DNA from: an uncultured Bacteroidota bacterium
Lineage (GTDB): Bacteria > Bacteroidota > Bacteroidia > Chitinophagales > Chitinophagaceae
Length of the DNA stretch: 64,000 nucleotides
Assembly: GCA_903851465.1 (NCBI GenBank)
Contig: CAINOI010000062.1
Location: 55,252 to 119,251 of the forward strand
Reading direction: 5' to 3'
In this document: positions 1 through 9,226 of the stretch, one piece after another
How the letters are laid out: every line of letters starts with the position of its first letter
Position numbering within the stretch: position 1 is the stretch's first letter
Position numbers and translations under genes: made by a program
Notes under the pieces: generated by a model
Database searches by the model: none
What the model was told of the DNA's origin: nothing
Seen by the model: the letters and a program-made list of their open reading frames with translations, nothing else

Positions 1-1
1 A

Positions 2-136
2 GGTCGAGTTTTAACTGTCACGGCTCAAGGAAATACGATTTCAGAAGCAGTTGAAACTTCAACAAATGCATTGGGTCTGATTCAATTTGAAGGCATGAAT
101 TTTAGAAAAGATATTGGCTACGAGTTCAAGGCGTAA
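2..136 (+). CDS. purD: Phosphoribosylamine-glycine ligase, C-terminal end (partial)
   Basis: Only the last 44 codons are inside the window. They end in a GRVLTVTA-type strand followed by FEGMNFRKDIGYEF, which is the usual C-terminus of PurD (GAR synthetase), the ATP-dependent second step of purine synthesis. The reading frame is open from the window edge to a TAA. The 117 bases before mreB hold a gap with no clear terminator, so whether purD is cotranscribed with the mre operon cannot be decided here. The family call rests on the short tail alone. Confidence 0.75.
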   Translation, partial: GRVLTVTAQGNTISEAVETSTNALGLIQFEGMNFRKDIGYEFKA

Positions 137-253
137 ACATTGTTGATAGTCCTTGTTGATAATTATTCTTAGACATTTTTTAAAAAGCTTTGTAGTTCAA
201 GGATTTTAGATGATTTTTGCATCATTCCAATGAACGTAAAATACTGAACGAAT

Positions 254-1279
254 ATGGGCTTATTTAACTTTTTCACCCAAGAGATTGCAATGGACTTGGG
301 CACCGCAAATACATTAATCATCCACAATGACGAAGTGGTCGTAAACGAACCTTCAATTATTGCCTTGAATAGGAATAATATGAAAGAGGTTTTAGGTGTT
401 GGGAAAAAGGCATTGTTGATGCACGAAAAAACGCACGAAAGTATTAAAACAGTTCGTCCATTAAAGGATGGTGTAATCGCCGACTTTAACGCTGCAGAAT
501 TGATGATTCGTGAGTTGATGAAAATGATTTATCCAAAGAAGCCATTGTTTCCACCAAGTTGGAGAATGGTGATTTGTATTCCCTCTTCAATTACAGAAGT
601 AGAAAAAAGAGCTGTTCGTGATAGTGCTGAACAAGCAGGCGCAAAAGAAGTATACATGATTCACGAACCTATGGCTGCGGCATTGGGTATTGGTATTGAT
701 GTTGAAGAGCCAGTAGGAAATATGATTATTGATATTGGAGGTGGTACAACAGGTATTACGGTGATTGCATTAGCAGGTATTGTTTGTGATCAAAGTATTC
801 GTGTAGCTGGTGATGAATTTACAGCAGATATCATGGAAGCATTAAGACGTTACCATAGTTTATTAATTGGTGAGCGTACTGCAGAACAAATTAAAATACA
901 TGTTGGCGCCGCATTAAAAGATTTAGACAATCCGCCAGAAGATATGCCAGTCAATGGTAGAGACTTAGTAACAGGAATTCCAAAACAAATCATGGTGTCA
1001 TACCAAGAAGTAGCTGAGGCTTTGGATAAAAGTATTTTCAAAATCGAAGAAGCAATTTTAAAAGCATTAGAGACAACACCTCCAGAACTTGCTGCAGACA
1101 TCTATCGTAGAGGTTTATACATTACAGGTGGTGGATCGCTTTTAAGAGGTTTAGACAAAAGATTGAGTGCAAAAATTAAATTACCAGTTCATGTAGCTGA
1201 CGATCCTTTAAAGAGTGTTGTCCGCGGAACAGGCATTGCATTGAAAAACTACCAACGTTTTCCATTCATTATGAGATAA
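254..1279 (+). CDS. mreB: Rod shape-determining actin-like protein MreB
   Basis: MreB forms membrane-bound actin-like filaments that steer the peptidoglycan elongation machinery. The 341-residue length is normal for the family. The phosphate-1 loop DLGTANT lies at residues 14-20 and the phosphate-2 loop DIGGGTTG at 160-167. A glycine-rich GGGSLLRGL segment near the C-terminus belongs to the adenosine-binding part of the actin fold. The N-terminal MGLFNFF is a plausible amphipathic membrane anchor. The gene opens a tight operon mreB-mreC-mreD-PBP2-rodA with 0-6 base gaps or overlaps, so its products should act together in lateral wall growth. Confidence 0.97.
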   Translation: MGLFNFFTQEIAMDLGTANTLIIHNDEVVVNEPSIIALNRNNMKEVLGVGKKALLMHEKTHESIKTVRPLKDGVIADFNAAELMIRELMKMIYPKKPLFPPSWRMVICIPSSITEVEKRAVRDSAEQAGAKEVYMIHEPMAAALGIGIDVEEPVGNMIIDIGGGTTGITVIALAGIVCDQSIRVAGDEFTADIMEALRRYHSLLIGERTAEQIKIHVGAALKDLDNPPEDMPVNGRDLVTGIPKQIMVSYQEVAEALDKSIFKIEEAILKALETTPPELAADIYRRGLYITGGGSLLRGLDKRLSAKIKLPVHVADDPLKSVVRGTGIALKNYQRFPFIMR

Positions 1280-1285
1280 TTACTA

Positions 1286-2140
1286 ATGAAGAATATCATT
1301 GGCTTTATACGACAGAACTATACTTTTTTTAGCTTCCTGATACTTCAAATAGTATCGTTGGTAATGTTGTCTTCTTTCAGTAAATCACATCAAACATTTT
1401 TTGGTAATTGGAACAATGCCGTTGCCGGAAAAGTAAACTCTTATTACAATGAATGGGCTTACTTTTTTGATTTAAAAGCAACCAACGAAAAATTAGTGGC
1501 AGAAAATGTAGCACTAAGAAACGAACTTGTTCAAAATTTTGTGCCATATGATACCAGTGTAAAATCTGGTACGTTGATTTTAAGAAAAGATAGTTTAGAA
1601 AAAACTAGAAAATTCTTTTACTATCCAGCCAAAGTGGTAGGCAACAGCTTCACCCTTCAAAAAAATTATATTACTATTGAACGCGGGTCTTTACAAGGTG
1701 TTAAAAAAGACATGGCTGCAATAAGTCCTGATGGATCCATTGTAGGTGTGGTGGTGGAAGTGAATGACAACTACAGCAAAATCATGAGCTTATTGCATCG
1801 AAATAGTAAAGTAAGTGCGATGTTGAAAAAAGATCGAATAGCTGGAAGTATGGAATGGGACGGGAAGAGTCCTGATGTTTTATCATTAAAAAATATTTCA
1901 AAGAGTGCCTCTCCTAAAATTGGCGACACTGTTTTAACTAGTCCATACTCGTCTAGTTTCCCTGCGCAATTGATGATTGGTAGAGTAACGAGTATTATCA
2001 AAGACCCTTCAAGCAATTTCTTGACTTTGAATATAAAATCAGCTACCAATTTCTACAATTTAGAATTTGTATACTTAGTTGAAAATAAAAGAATGGAGGC
2101 ACAAGCTAATATTGAACAAAAGGGGGAAGGCAATGACTAA
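1286..2140 (+). CDS. mreC: Rod shape-determining protein MreC
   Basis: MreC is the bitopic periplasmic scaffold that links MreB filaments to PBP2 and RodA. The 284-residue protein has one N-terminal membrane segment (about residues 13-31), a predicted coiled coil (about 65-85) and a beta-rich periplasmic part with the motif GSLQGVKKDMAAISPDG typical of the MreC core. It starts 6 bases after mreB. Its stop lies 8 bases inside the mreD start region, which suggests translational coupling. A GGGGGAAGG stretch just upstream of the mreD ATG lies inside the mreC end and may help re-initiation. Confidence 0.95.
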   Translation: MKNIIGFIRQNYTFFSFLILQIVSLVMLSSFSKSHQTFFGNWNNAVAGKVNSYYNEWAYFFDLKATNEKLVAENVALRNELVQNFVPYDTSVKSGTLILRKDSLEKTRKFFYYPAKVVGNSFTLQKNYITIERGSLQGVKKDMAAISPDGSIVGVVVEVNDNYSKIMSLLHRNSKVSAMLKKDRIAGSMEWDGKSPDVLSLKNISKSASPKIGDTVLTSPYSSSFPAQLMIGRVTSIIKDPSSNFLTLNIKSATNFYNLEFVYLVENKRMEAQANIEQKGEGND

Positions 2141-2654
2141 TCTTTTAAAAAATATTGCCAGATTCATTTTATTCTTATTGATACAGATTATCATTTTGAA
2201 TGAAATTCCACCCATTCATCAATTTATAACACCCTATTTATATTTTATTTTTATACTTTGGTTGCCATTTGGCAACAGTAGAATAGCAACCACCTTATTG
2301 GGTTTTGCGCTTGGATATACATTAGATATGTTTACCAATACCCCAGGACTTCATGCAGCGGCAGCTACATTGATTGGTTACCTTAGACCAACTATTTTGA
2401 ATATTCTTTTAGCGCAGGAAGCATCAGAGGAATTGACAAAAGAACCAAGTATTGGTACTATGGGATGGGGACCGTTTGCATTTTACATTTTTTCACTCAC
2501 ATTCATCCATCACTTTTATTTAGTGTTATTAGAGTGGTTGCAATTTGGCAACTTTAGCTATTTCATAGGAAAAGTATTTTTTACAAGTCTCATGAGTATC
2601 CTACTAATTTTACTAGTAGAACTCTTACTGAACAGAAGGAAGCTAAAAAGATAA
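2133..2654 (+). CDS. mreD: Rod shape-determining protein MreD
   Basis: This is a hydrophobic 173-residue protein with about five membrane segments, in the expected position after mreC. A longer reading frame begins at 2079 inside mreC, but the ATG at 2133 is preferred. It overlaps the mreC stop by 8 bases, is preceded by a purine-rich stretch, and gives a first helix right at the N-terminus as in MreD proteins. The segment TLLGFALGYTLDMF is typical of the family. MreD is an integral membrane member of the elongasome whose exact biochemical role is not settled. Identity rests on context, size and topology. Confidence 0.9.
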   Translation: MTNLLKNIARFILFLLIQIIILNEIPPIHQFITPYLYFIFILWLPFGNSRIATTLLGFALGYTLDMFTNTPGLHAAAATLIGYLRPTILNILLAQEASEELTKEPSIGTMGWGPFAFYIFSLTFIHHFYLVLLEWLQFGNFSYFIGKVFFTSLMSILLILLVELLLNRRKLKR

Positions 2655-2657
2655 TAC

Positions 2658-4736
2658 ATGTCAGTATACAATCAGAATCGAGGAGGCATCATTCAAATTA
2701 TCATTGGTACTATTTTTTTCCTAATTGTTGGTCAATTGGTGAGTCTTCAAATTGTATCCAATAAATATAAATTAGCTGCTGACAATAACGCCATCTTTCG
2801 AAAGATTGTTTACCCTGACCGTGGTATTATTTATGATCGAAAAAAGAGAGCACTACTAGAAAATACCATTAGTTATGACTTAGTCGTGATCCCTAATGAG
2901 GCTAAAGGAGTGGATACAGCTGCATTATGTGCAATCCTACAAATTGATAAAGCAGAATATAGCAAAAGAATTGTTGAAGCAATTATAAAAAATACAAGGG
3001 TGAAGGCTGGCGTCTTTGAGCCATTTTTAACGGCCGAGATTTACGCACAATTAAATGAAAACTTATACCGTTTCCCAGGTTTTTCTTTATCAGAACGTTC
3101 CATTAGAAGCTATCCTTATAATACAGCTGCACTTGTATTGGGCTATGTGGCAGAAGTAGATGTGAAATTTTTAAAGGAGCATGAATCAGAAGGGTATGAG
3201 ATGGGGGATTATGCAGGCATGATCGGATTAGAAAAAAATTATGAAACGGTATTGATGGGCCAAAGAGGTGTAAAGCGTTTTTTAAGAGACAATAAAGGGA
3301 AAATACAAGGCCCTTATGAAAAAGGAGAATTTGATACCGTTGCTGTTGCAGGAAAAAATTTATACACCAGTGTGGATGTTCAAGTGCAACAACTAGCAGA
3401 AAAATTATTGCAAAATAAAATAGGGAGTGCAGTTGCCATCAATCCTAAAACCGGAGGAGTGATTGCGATGGCCTCTAGTCCAGGGTATAACCCGAATTTA
3501 TTAACTGGTAGTCAAAGAAGAAAAACAATTGGCAGGTTGCTTTTAGATACATCAAGACCACTTTATAATCGAGCGATTAAAGGACAATATCCACCTGGTT
3601 CCACCTTTAAACCCTTGGGTGCGTTGATAGCTTTAGATGAAGGATTGATCACGCCTAATTACGGCTATAATTGTTTTGGATCTTATGGCGCTTGCGGTGA
3701 CCCAAGAAAATGTGAACACCATAATGCTGGACACGCTGCGAATCTACAATTGGCTTTAGCTTATTCTTGTAACTCTTATTTCTTACAGGTATTTAGAATG
3801 GCTATTGACAATCCAAAATATAAATCTGCTAAAGGCGGATATGTAAAGTGGAAAGAATATATGAATGCTTTTGGATTCGGACGAAAACTTGGTGTAGACT
3901 TGCCAAGCGAAAACAAAGCGAATATTCCAGACACTGCACAATACAATAAAGACTTTGGTAATCCAAGGTATTGGAATAGCTGTTATATGTTAACACTTGG
4001 AATTGGTCAAGATAGAATGACCGCAACCCCTTTGCAATTAGCCAATTCAATGGCATTCATTGCAAATGAAGGCTATTATTATACCCCCCATTTTGTCGAT
4101 AGTATTGAATCTGAAACCCAAGAAGAAGCAGCTCAATTAGCGCCTTTTAGAAAAAAACAAAAAGTCACAAAAATTCCAAAGGAATACTTTGATGTGATCA
4201 AAGAAGGAATGCATGATGTAACAGTGTATGGAACTGCAGCGTTTATTAAAGTACCTGGTCATGAATACTGTGCTAAAACTGGAACAGCACAAAATCCACA
4301 CGGGAAAAACCACTCCTTATTTGTTTGCTTTGCACCAAAAGACAATCCTAAAATTGCAGTGGCAGTCATTGTAGAAAATGCAGGTTACGGAGCTACTTGG
4401 GCTGGACCAATTGGTGGATTATTGATGGAGCAATACTTGAATGACACACTCACAAAAGAAAGTCAATTGAAAGCGGATAACCTTGCTCAAGTTGATTTAA
4501 TGCCACAAGCTATTAAAAATTGGTACGCCCAGCATAATAAGTCTGCTTACCTCACCCCTATCGAGTATAATAACGACGAATTATCAGACATTTGGGATAT
4601 GGAGATGTTATCAGAAGGTGTGGTGAAAACAAAAACAAAAGATACAGCACCTCCTGCGCCATTGCCTAACACAGATAAAACGAATAAGGATAGCTTGCTA
4701 CCTAATACAGATAAAAAGAAAAGGCTCAATCCATAA
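2658..4736 (+). CDS. mrdA: Penicillin-binding protein 2 (elongation transpeptidase)
   Basis: This class B PBP cross-links peptidoglycan during cell elongation, working with RodA. The 692-residue protein has an N-terminal membrane anchor (about 9-30), a dimerisation/pedestal region and a transpeptidase domain. The active-site motifs are intact: S315-T-F-K318 (nucleophile serine), S370-C-N372 and K540-T-G542. A cysteine-rich stretch (NCFGSYGACGDPRKCEHH) sits between the first two motifs. The C-terminal tail of about 60 residues is low in complexity and carries the short repeat LPNTDK twice. It lies between mreD (3 bases) and rodA (3 bases), which fixes it as the elongation-specific PBP2. Confidence 0.95.
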   Translation: MSVYNQNRGGIIQIIIGTIFFLIVGQLVSLQIVSNKYKLAADNNAIFRKIVYPDRGIIYDRKKRALLENTISYDLVVIPNEAKGVDTAALCAILQIDKAEYSKRIVEAIIKNTRVKAGVFEPFLTAEIYAQLNENLYRFPGFSLSERSIRSYPYNTAALVLGYVAEVDVKFLKEHESEGYEMGDYAGMIGLEKNYETVLMGQRGVKRFLRDNKGKIQGPYEKGEFDTVAVAGKNLYTSVDVQVQQLAEKLLQNKIGSAVAINPKTGGVIAMASSPGYNPNLLTGSQRRKTIGRLLLDTSRPLYNRAIKGQYPPGSTFKPLGALIALDEGLITPNYGYNCFGSYGACGDPRKCEHHNAGHAANLQLALAYSCNSYFLQVFRMAIDNPKYKSAKGGYVKWKEYMNAFGFGRKLGVDLPSENKANIPDTAQYNKDFGNPRYWNSCYMLTLGIGQDRMTATPLQLANSMAFIANEGYYYTPHFVDSIESETQEEAAQLAPFRKKQKVTKIPKEYFDVIKEGMHDVTVYGTAAFIKVPGHEYCAKTGTAQNPHGKNHSLFVCFAPKDNPKIAVAVIVENAGYGATWAGPIGGLLMEQYLNDTLTKESQLKADNLAQVDLMPQAIKNWYAQHNKSAYLTPIEYNNDELSDIWDMEMLSEGVVKTKTKDTAPPAPLPNTDKTNKDSLLPNTDKKKRLNP

Positions 4737-4739
4737 ACT

Positions 4740-6089
4740 ATGGCATCTAACTACGATAATAATTTTTCTAAAGGCACAGACCTTGCTGTGATTGTTTTAT
4801 ATATGCTCATGGCCTGTATTGGCATCCTTGCCATTTTCATGGTTGAATACAACCCCAGTACAAATTGGATAACAAGTTTTTTAAGTGGCAAAACAAGCTA
4901 TAGCAAACAATTCTTTTTTTTAATTTTTTGTTCCTTTGTGGGGGTATTTATTTTATTAATGGATAGCAAGGTTTTTACAGCATTAGCAAACATCCTTTTT
5001 GCAAGTGGTCTATTTTTAATGTTGGCTACTTTTGTGATTGGAAAAGAAATAAATGGTTCTAAAAGCTGGATACCCATTGCAGGTGGATTTAATTTACAAC
5101 CTGCAGAATTATGTAAAATTTTTACCGCACTCGCTTTAGCTAAATTTATATCAAGGCCAGAAACTGATTTTACAAAATTAAAATCCCATTTAATAGCTGG
5201 GGCCATGATTGCTATGCCAGCAATACTATCCATTGGTCAACATGAATTAGGTCTTGCCTTGGTATACAGTGCATACGTATTTGCTATGTATAGAGAAGGC
5301 CTGCCGCCAGTCATATTGATTGTATTGCTTTCATTCGCCATATTAGTTATAGCTACTTTATTGTTAGATCCAACCCTTTTGGCTATTATTTTAACGATCA
5401 TTGCAGGACTCATTTTATTGTATTTTGGCAAGCGTTTAAAACGTAATAAACAAATCATCATTGTCATATTAAGCATTTGGATGATTAGTGTTGGTACTGT
5501 TCGTTTTGCAGTACCTTATATTTTTAACAATGTTTTAGAATGCTATCATTCAACAAGGATATATAGCATGCTTGGAAAAGATTACGATTGTAGTTTGAAT
5601 CAAAAAGCAGCCGCTAGTTTAGCTGAAAGTGGCAAAAAAAGTAGAAAGCCAGACGACTATAATGTGAAGCAAAGTAAAATTGCCATAGGCTCTGGTGGAT
5701 TTTGGGGAAGAGGCTTTTTAAAGGGCACGCAAACCAGGGGTAAATATGTGCCTGAACAAAATACAGACTTCATTTTCACCTCTATCGGAGAAGCATTTGG
5801 ATTTGTAGGCACATTTACCTTTTTAGGATTGTATTTATTTTTCTTGTTCAGACTCATCCGTATTGCAGAAAGACAAAGAAGTACCTTCTCTAGAGTGTAT
5901 GCCTATAGCGTTGTTGGAATTTTCTTTTTTCATATTGCTGTCAATATTAGCATGACCATTGGTTTATTCCCTGTAGTGGGTATCCCATTGCCTTTAATTA
6001 GTTATGGCGGATCTTCCTTACTAACTTTTACTGCATTGGTATTTATTTTACTAAGATTGGATGCAGATAGACAAATGGTACTTCGATAA
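4740..6089 (+). CDS. rodA: RodA, SEDS peptidoglycan glycosyltransferase
   Basis: RodA polymerises glycan strands from lipid II in partnership with PBP2. The 449-residue protein is polytopic, with the SEDS signatures LQPAELCKIFTALALAK, QNTDFIFTSIGEAFGF and GIPLPLISYGGSSLL near the C-terminus. It is somewhat longer than many RodA proteins because of a large loop of about 70 residues (roughly 255-325). This loop contains CYHSTRIYSML and KKSRKPDDYNVKQSK, an arrangement I associate with Bacteroidota homologues. It is the last gene of the mre operon. The next gene has its own -7 element immediately after the rodA stop. Confidence 0.95.
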   Translation: MASNYDNNFSKGTDLAVIVLYMLMACIGILAIFMVEYNPSTNWITSFLSGKTSYSKQFFFLIFCSFVGVFILLMDSKVFTALANILFASGLFLMLATFVIGKEINGSKSWIPIAGGFNLQPAELCKIFTALALAKFISRPETDFTKLKSHLIAGAMIAMPAILSIGQHELGLALVYSAYVFAMYREGLPPVILIVLLSFAILVIATLLLDPTLLAIILTIIAGLILLYFGKRLKRNKQIIIVILSIWMISVGTVRFAVPYIFNNVLECYHSTRIYSMLGKDYDCSLNQKAAASLAESGKKSRKPDDYNVKQSKIAIGSGGFWGRGFLKGTQTRGKYVPEQNTDFIFTSIGEAFGFVGTFTFLGLYLFFLFRLIRIAERQRSTFSRVYAYSVVGIFFFHIAVNISMTIGLFPVVGIPLPLISYGGSSLLTFTALVFILLRLDADRQMVLR

Positions 6090-6092
6090 TTG

Positions 6093-6100
6093 TATTTTTG
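6093..6100 (+). promoter_or_regulatory. Bacteroidota -7 element for the MBL-fold gene
   Basis: TATTTTTG matches the Bacteroidota consensus TAnnTTTG. It starts 4 bases after the rodA stop and ends only 4 bases before the ATG at 6105. The transcript would therefore start at or next to the start codon. The close placement supports the ATG at 6105 over the upstream TTG at 6090. Confidence 0.6.
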
Positions 6101-6104
6101 CAGC

Positions 6105-6848
6105 ATGCGTATTCATCCATTATCAGAAGGCAGTTTTAGCATTGATCAAACCAAAGTATTTGTTCCATTTGATACCCAAAGAGAACAAATACAAGATCGT
6201 CCCAAAGGAAGCATTCTTGTGGAGATTCAGCCATTTGTAGTCATTACTGAAAAAGATATTATTTTATTGGATACAGGCTTGGGGTATATGAATAAGCAAG
6301 GGGTCTTGCAAATACACGAAAATTTAATGGCATTGGGCATCAATCCAAGTTCGGTGACCAAAGTGTTTATGAGTCACTTACATAAGGACCACGCTGGAGG
6401 AATGAGCTATGTGGATGCGACCACTCAAGAGCGTTATGTGAGCTTTCCTTATGCTACCTATTATGTTCAGCAAAGAGAATTTGAATTGGCCATGAGCAAT
6501 CCTACCGCCTCTTATATTAAAGAACAGTTTGAATTCTTAGCAGATTTTTCAAAAGTGGTTTGGCTAAGTGATGATCAAGGTGTGATTGATGATAGCATTC
6601 ATTATTTGCTTACAGGCGGACATTGTCCTTATCATCAAGTGGCTTGGATCAAAGAGGACAATGAAATCTTTTTCTTTGGTGCAGATGTAGCGCCGCAATT
6701 ACAACAAATTAAATCAAAGTTCGTAGCCAAGTATGATATGGATGGAAAATTGGCTATGGAATGGAGACAAAAATGGTGGGAGCAAGGACAAGCAGAAGGA
6801 TGGCAATTTGCATTTTACCACGATATCAAACATCCATTGTTTAAATAG
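6105..6848 (+). CDS. MBL-fold metallohydrolase
   Basis: This is a 247-residue metallo-beta-lactamase-fold hydrolase. The dinuclear metal-binding motif H91-x-H93-x-D95-H96 (HLHKDHAGG) is complete. Later ligands are visible in LTGGHCPYH and FFGADVAP. There is no signal peptide, so it is cytoplasmic; the substrate cannot be inferred. The ATG at 6105 is chosen because a -7 element sits directly in front of it, while the alternative TTG at 6090 would lie on top of the rodA stop. Its 3' end overlaps the convergent glycosylase gene by 8 bases, leaving no room for a terminator between them. Confidence 0.85.
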   Translation: MRIHPLSEGSFSIDQTKVFVPFDTQREQIQDRPKGSILVEIQPFVVITEKDIILLDTGLGYMNKQGVLQIHENLMALGINPSSVTKVFMSHLHKDHAGGMSYVDATTQERYVSFPYATYYVQQREFELAMSNPTASYIKEQFEFLADFSKVVWLSDDQGVIDDSIHYLLTGGHCPYHQVAWIKEDNEIFFFGADVAPQLQQIKSKFVAKYDMDGKLAMEWRQKWWEQGQAEGWQFAFYHDIKHPLFK

Positions 6849-7443
6849 CACCTTGGTCCTTCCATTGCCATAAATGCAAACAGGCATAACTGCTATAGGG
6901 TTTATACTTACTTGAAATAGCCAACATCTTGGTATGCAATTCCTTCTTGGTCTCATATTTGATTTTGTACAATTTTGTCATGGCTTGTTGTATACCTAAA
7001 TCATCCACAGCAAAGACATCTTCTTGACCCAAACTAAATAACATTAACATTTGGACCGTCCATTTGCCTACTCCTTTAATTTGCGTTAATAAATCTATAA
7101 TGGCTTCTGGCTCCATCGCATACAATTGCTTGTCGGTGAGCTTATTTGCAATAAAAAATTCAGCGACATTTTGGATATAATGTACTTTAGATTGACTCAA
7201 TCCAATGGATCTAAGTTGGTCATTGGTACACGCCAACACTTGCGCGCAACTAGGCTCCTTGCCATCAAATAAAGCAATAAAACGACCAAAGATAATGGCA
7301 GCCACTTTCGTACTCAATTGCTGGCTAATGATACTTGCCATCAAACGAACAGGGGTATTTTTTCTTTTTTTGATGGTATGGTTCGCCTCTGCTAACAAAG
7401 GGGCAAATTTTTTATCTTTTTTCAAGTGTAATTGATATTCCAT
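6841..7443 (-). CDS. AlkA-like DNA-3-methyladenine glycosylase (HhH-GPD)
   Basis: This base-excision repair enzyme of the HhH-GPD superfamily removes alkylated purines. The 200-residue protein has the helix-hairpin-helix QIKGVGKWTVQ at about 121-131. The acidic pair D147-D148 in VFAVDDLGI aligns with the E. coli AlkA region whose second aspartate is catalytic. There is no C-terminal Fe-S cysteine cluster, which argues against MutY or endonuclease III. It lacks the long N-terminal domain of E. coli AlkA, as many compact bacterial homologues do. It is convergent with and overlaps the MBL-fold gene. A TAATTTG-like element lies just before its ATG. Confidence 0.85.
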   Translation of the reverse strand: MEYQLHLKKDKKFAPLLAEANHTIKKRKNTPVRLMASIISQQLSTKVAAIIFGRFIALFDGKEPSCAQVLACTNDQLRSIGLSQSKVHYIQNVAEFFIANKLTDKQLYAMEPEAIIDLLTQIKGVGKWTVQMLMLFSLGQEDVFAVDDLGIQQAMTKLYKIKYETKKELHTKMLAISSKYKPYSSYACLHLWQWKDQGAI

Positions 7444-7506
7444 GGTTGCAAATTAAGCTGAAATACTTATTTTGAGTTAAGTTTTATCAAACTAAACATA
7501 AAAACT

Positions 7507-7932
7507 ATGCTAAAGAAATTACTCTTTTTGTTACTTGTATTGTTTACACAAAATGCATTTGCACAAAATAAAGACAAACAAGAAATTTTAAAATTATTAT
7601 CCGCACAAGTTGAATTTTGGAATAAAGGGGATGTGAACCAATTCATGCAAGGCTATTGGGAAAATGATAGTTTAATGTTTGTTGGGAAAGATGGTGTGAC
7701 TTACGGATATAATAAAACCCTAGCGAACTATAAAAGGAATTACCCTGACAAGGCCAATATGGGTGAACTAAAATTTACACTATTGTCCGTGCAACCTTTA
7801 GACAATCAATATTATAGTGTCATTGGAAAATGGGAGCTCATCAGATCAGTTGGTAATGTGAGCGGGCATTACACGATACTACTCAAAAAAATAAATGGGC
7901 AATGGAAGATCATTTTAGATCATAGTAGTTAA
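7507..7932 (+). CDS. Secreted NTF2-like (DUF4440/SnoaL-type) protein
   Basis: This 141-residue protein has a signal peptide ending in NAFAQ (about 1-20). The rest is a single small cone-shaped alpha+beta domain of the NTF2-like type: an N-terminal helix (EILKLLSAQVEFWNKGDV), then GYWENDSLMFVGKDG and a final YTILLKKINGQWKIILDHSS strand pair. That pattern is typical of DUF4440 proteins. Such domains are found both as enzymes and as binding proteins, and no catalytic set can be assigned. It is a single gene between a divergent glycosylase and a convergent membrane-protein gene. Confidence 0.7.
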   Translation: MLKKLLFLLLVLFTQNAFAQNKDKQEILKLLSAQVEFWNKGDVNQFMQGYWENDSLMFVGKDGVTYGYNKTLANYKRNYPDKANMGELKFTLLSVQPLDNQYYSVIGKWELIRSVGNVSGHYTILLKKINGQWKIILDHSS

Positions 7933-7948
7933 TACAGTAGACCAAGAT

Positions 7949-8179
7949 TTAAGGCGTAAAACCAATTGGGTCCTTCCATGTTTTGTAGAGTAAAAATAAA
8001 TAGACTCCTGTACTAAGTATTAAGAAAAAATAATACAGGTAATTAAACCATTGCCAGTCTGCTTCCACAAATGCATAGCCAAGCATAATACCCAATGTAG
8101 AATTGAGCCCCATCCATACCAGCGTAAAGCCAATGGTTCTGGATATTCTATATAAAAAGGCCATTACTTCTGGATCCAT
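7949..8179 (-). CDS. Small two-helix membrane protein, unknown function
   Basis: This 76-residue protein has two hydrophobic segments (about 14-36 and 43-65) and a short basic C-terminus. I do not recognise a family. The start codon overlaps the stop of the upstream M23 peptidase gene as TAATG, so it is very likely translated from the same mRNA by re-initiation. That coupling is the main evidence that this is a real gene. It may assist or be co-regulated with the envelope peptidase, which is inference. Confidence 0.65.
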   Translation of the reverse strand: MDPEVMAFLYRISRTIGFTLVWMGLNSTLGIMLGYAFVEADWQWFNYLYYFFLILSTGVYLFLLYKTWKDPIGFTP

Positions 8180-9150
8180 TAGTCTAAGCTTTGTTTATTT
8201 GCTGCTGCTTCTTTTAATAAACGATCAAATTGAGCAGGGGTTAGATCATTAAAGAAATAATAGACAGGGTCTACTTTAGCACCTCGTTTAATCACTTCGT
8301 AATGCAAATGTGATCCTGTACTCTTACCTGTACTACCAACATAGCCAATCACTTCTCCCCTTTTCACAGACTGCCCCACCCTTGCTTTTACTCGAATCAT
8401 GTGTGCATATAAAGTTTGGAAACCATAGCCATGGTTGATGACCACTTTGTTTCCATAACCGTCTGTATTGAATCCTGCTATTTGCACCACACCATCTGAA
8501 GTAGCATATATTGGCGTACCAGTAGGCGCAGAAAAATCTAAACCTGCATGCAACCTAAAGTCTTTGTACAATGGATCTATTCGATATCCAAAACCAGAAG
8601 CAACTCGTTTCATATTTTTATTACTCACTGGTTGAATGGCTGGAATGGCTCTTAACAATTTTTCTTTATTTTTAACCATCACAGTGATTTCTGTAAAAGA
8701 TTGGTCTTGAAAAGACATCCTTAAACTTAAATTATTCAATTGATTGCGCATGTTCTCAATCAAAGCGGTATTAGATAAACTTTGAATCAGACTAATCTCG
8801 TTTTTAGCTAACATTTCTTTTACCCTTGCACTATCTGGTATGGGTGTTGCCTCAAAAATTGAACGGTAGACTTCATTATCTCTTTGTTCTAATTCTACCA
8901 TCTGCAACTCTAATTGCTTCATCCGTTCTTGCAAAACGGCATAGCTCTCTTTGTAGGCTGTATTTTGTTGCCTTAATAACCTTTCTTTTGGAGAGTCAAT
9001 GAACTTAAATAAAATAGCCACAAAAAGGACGCCCACTGCAAGAGATGCAATGACAAACCCGATTGTTTGTAAAAGCCTTACTTTAAGGGGTACTTCGATT
9101 TTTTCGAACCTTAAAGTATGGGTATTAAAGAAATATTTTATTTTCTTCAT
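8179..9150 (-). CDS. M23 (LytM-type) peptidase, membrane anchored
   Basis: This zinc metallopeptidase-fold protein acts on peptidoglycan cross-bridges or regulates wall hydrolases. The 323-residue protein has an N-terminal cytoplasmic tail, one membrane helix (about 28-50), a coiled coil (about 60-105) and a C-terminal M23 domain. The metal-ligand motifs are intact: HAGLDFSAPTGTPIYA (HxxxD) and SHLHYEV (HxH), so it is probably active rather than a degenerate EnvC/NlpD-like activator. The architecture matches membrane-bound M23 proteins common in Bacteroidota. It is followed by a translationally coupled 76-residue membrane protein and is divergent from alaS. Confidence 0.9.
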   Translation of the reverse strand: MKKIKYFFNTHTLRFEKIEVPLKVRLLQTIGFVIASLAVGVLFVAILFKFIDSPKERLLRQQNTAYKESYAVLQERMKQLELQMVELEQRDNEVYRSIFEATPIPDSARVKEMLAKNEISLIQSLSNTALIENMRNQLNNLSLRMSFQDQSFTEITVMVKNKEKLLRAIPAIQPVSNKNMKRVASGFGYRIDPLYKDFRLHAGLDFSAPTGTPIYATSDGVVQIAGFNTDGYGNKVVINHGYGFQTLYAHMIRVKARVGQSVKRGEVIGYVGSTGKSTGSHLHYEVIKRGAKVDPVYYFFNDLTPAQFDRLLKEAAANKQSLD

Positions 9151-9199
9151 GTAGCATGATTATTTGCCGTCTAAAGGCCTAAAAAAAGGCTCAATTGCT

Positions 9200-9207
9200 T
9201 ACCTTTG
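9200..9207 (+). promoter_or_regulatory. -7 element for alaS
   Basis: TACCTTTG matches TAnnTTTG and predicts a leader of about 60 bases before alaS. It lies inside the predicted leader of the divergent M23 gene, whose own -7 element is downstream at 9227-9234, so the two promoters face each other. Confidence 0.5.
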
Positions 9208-9226
9208 AAGCCTATTAGAAACGCTA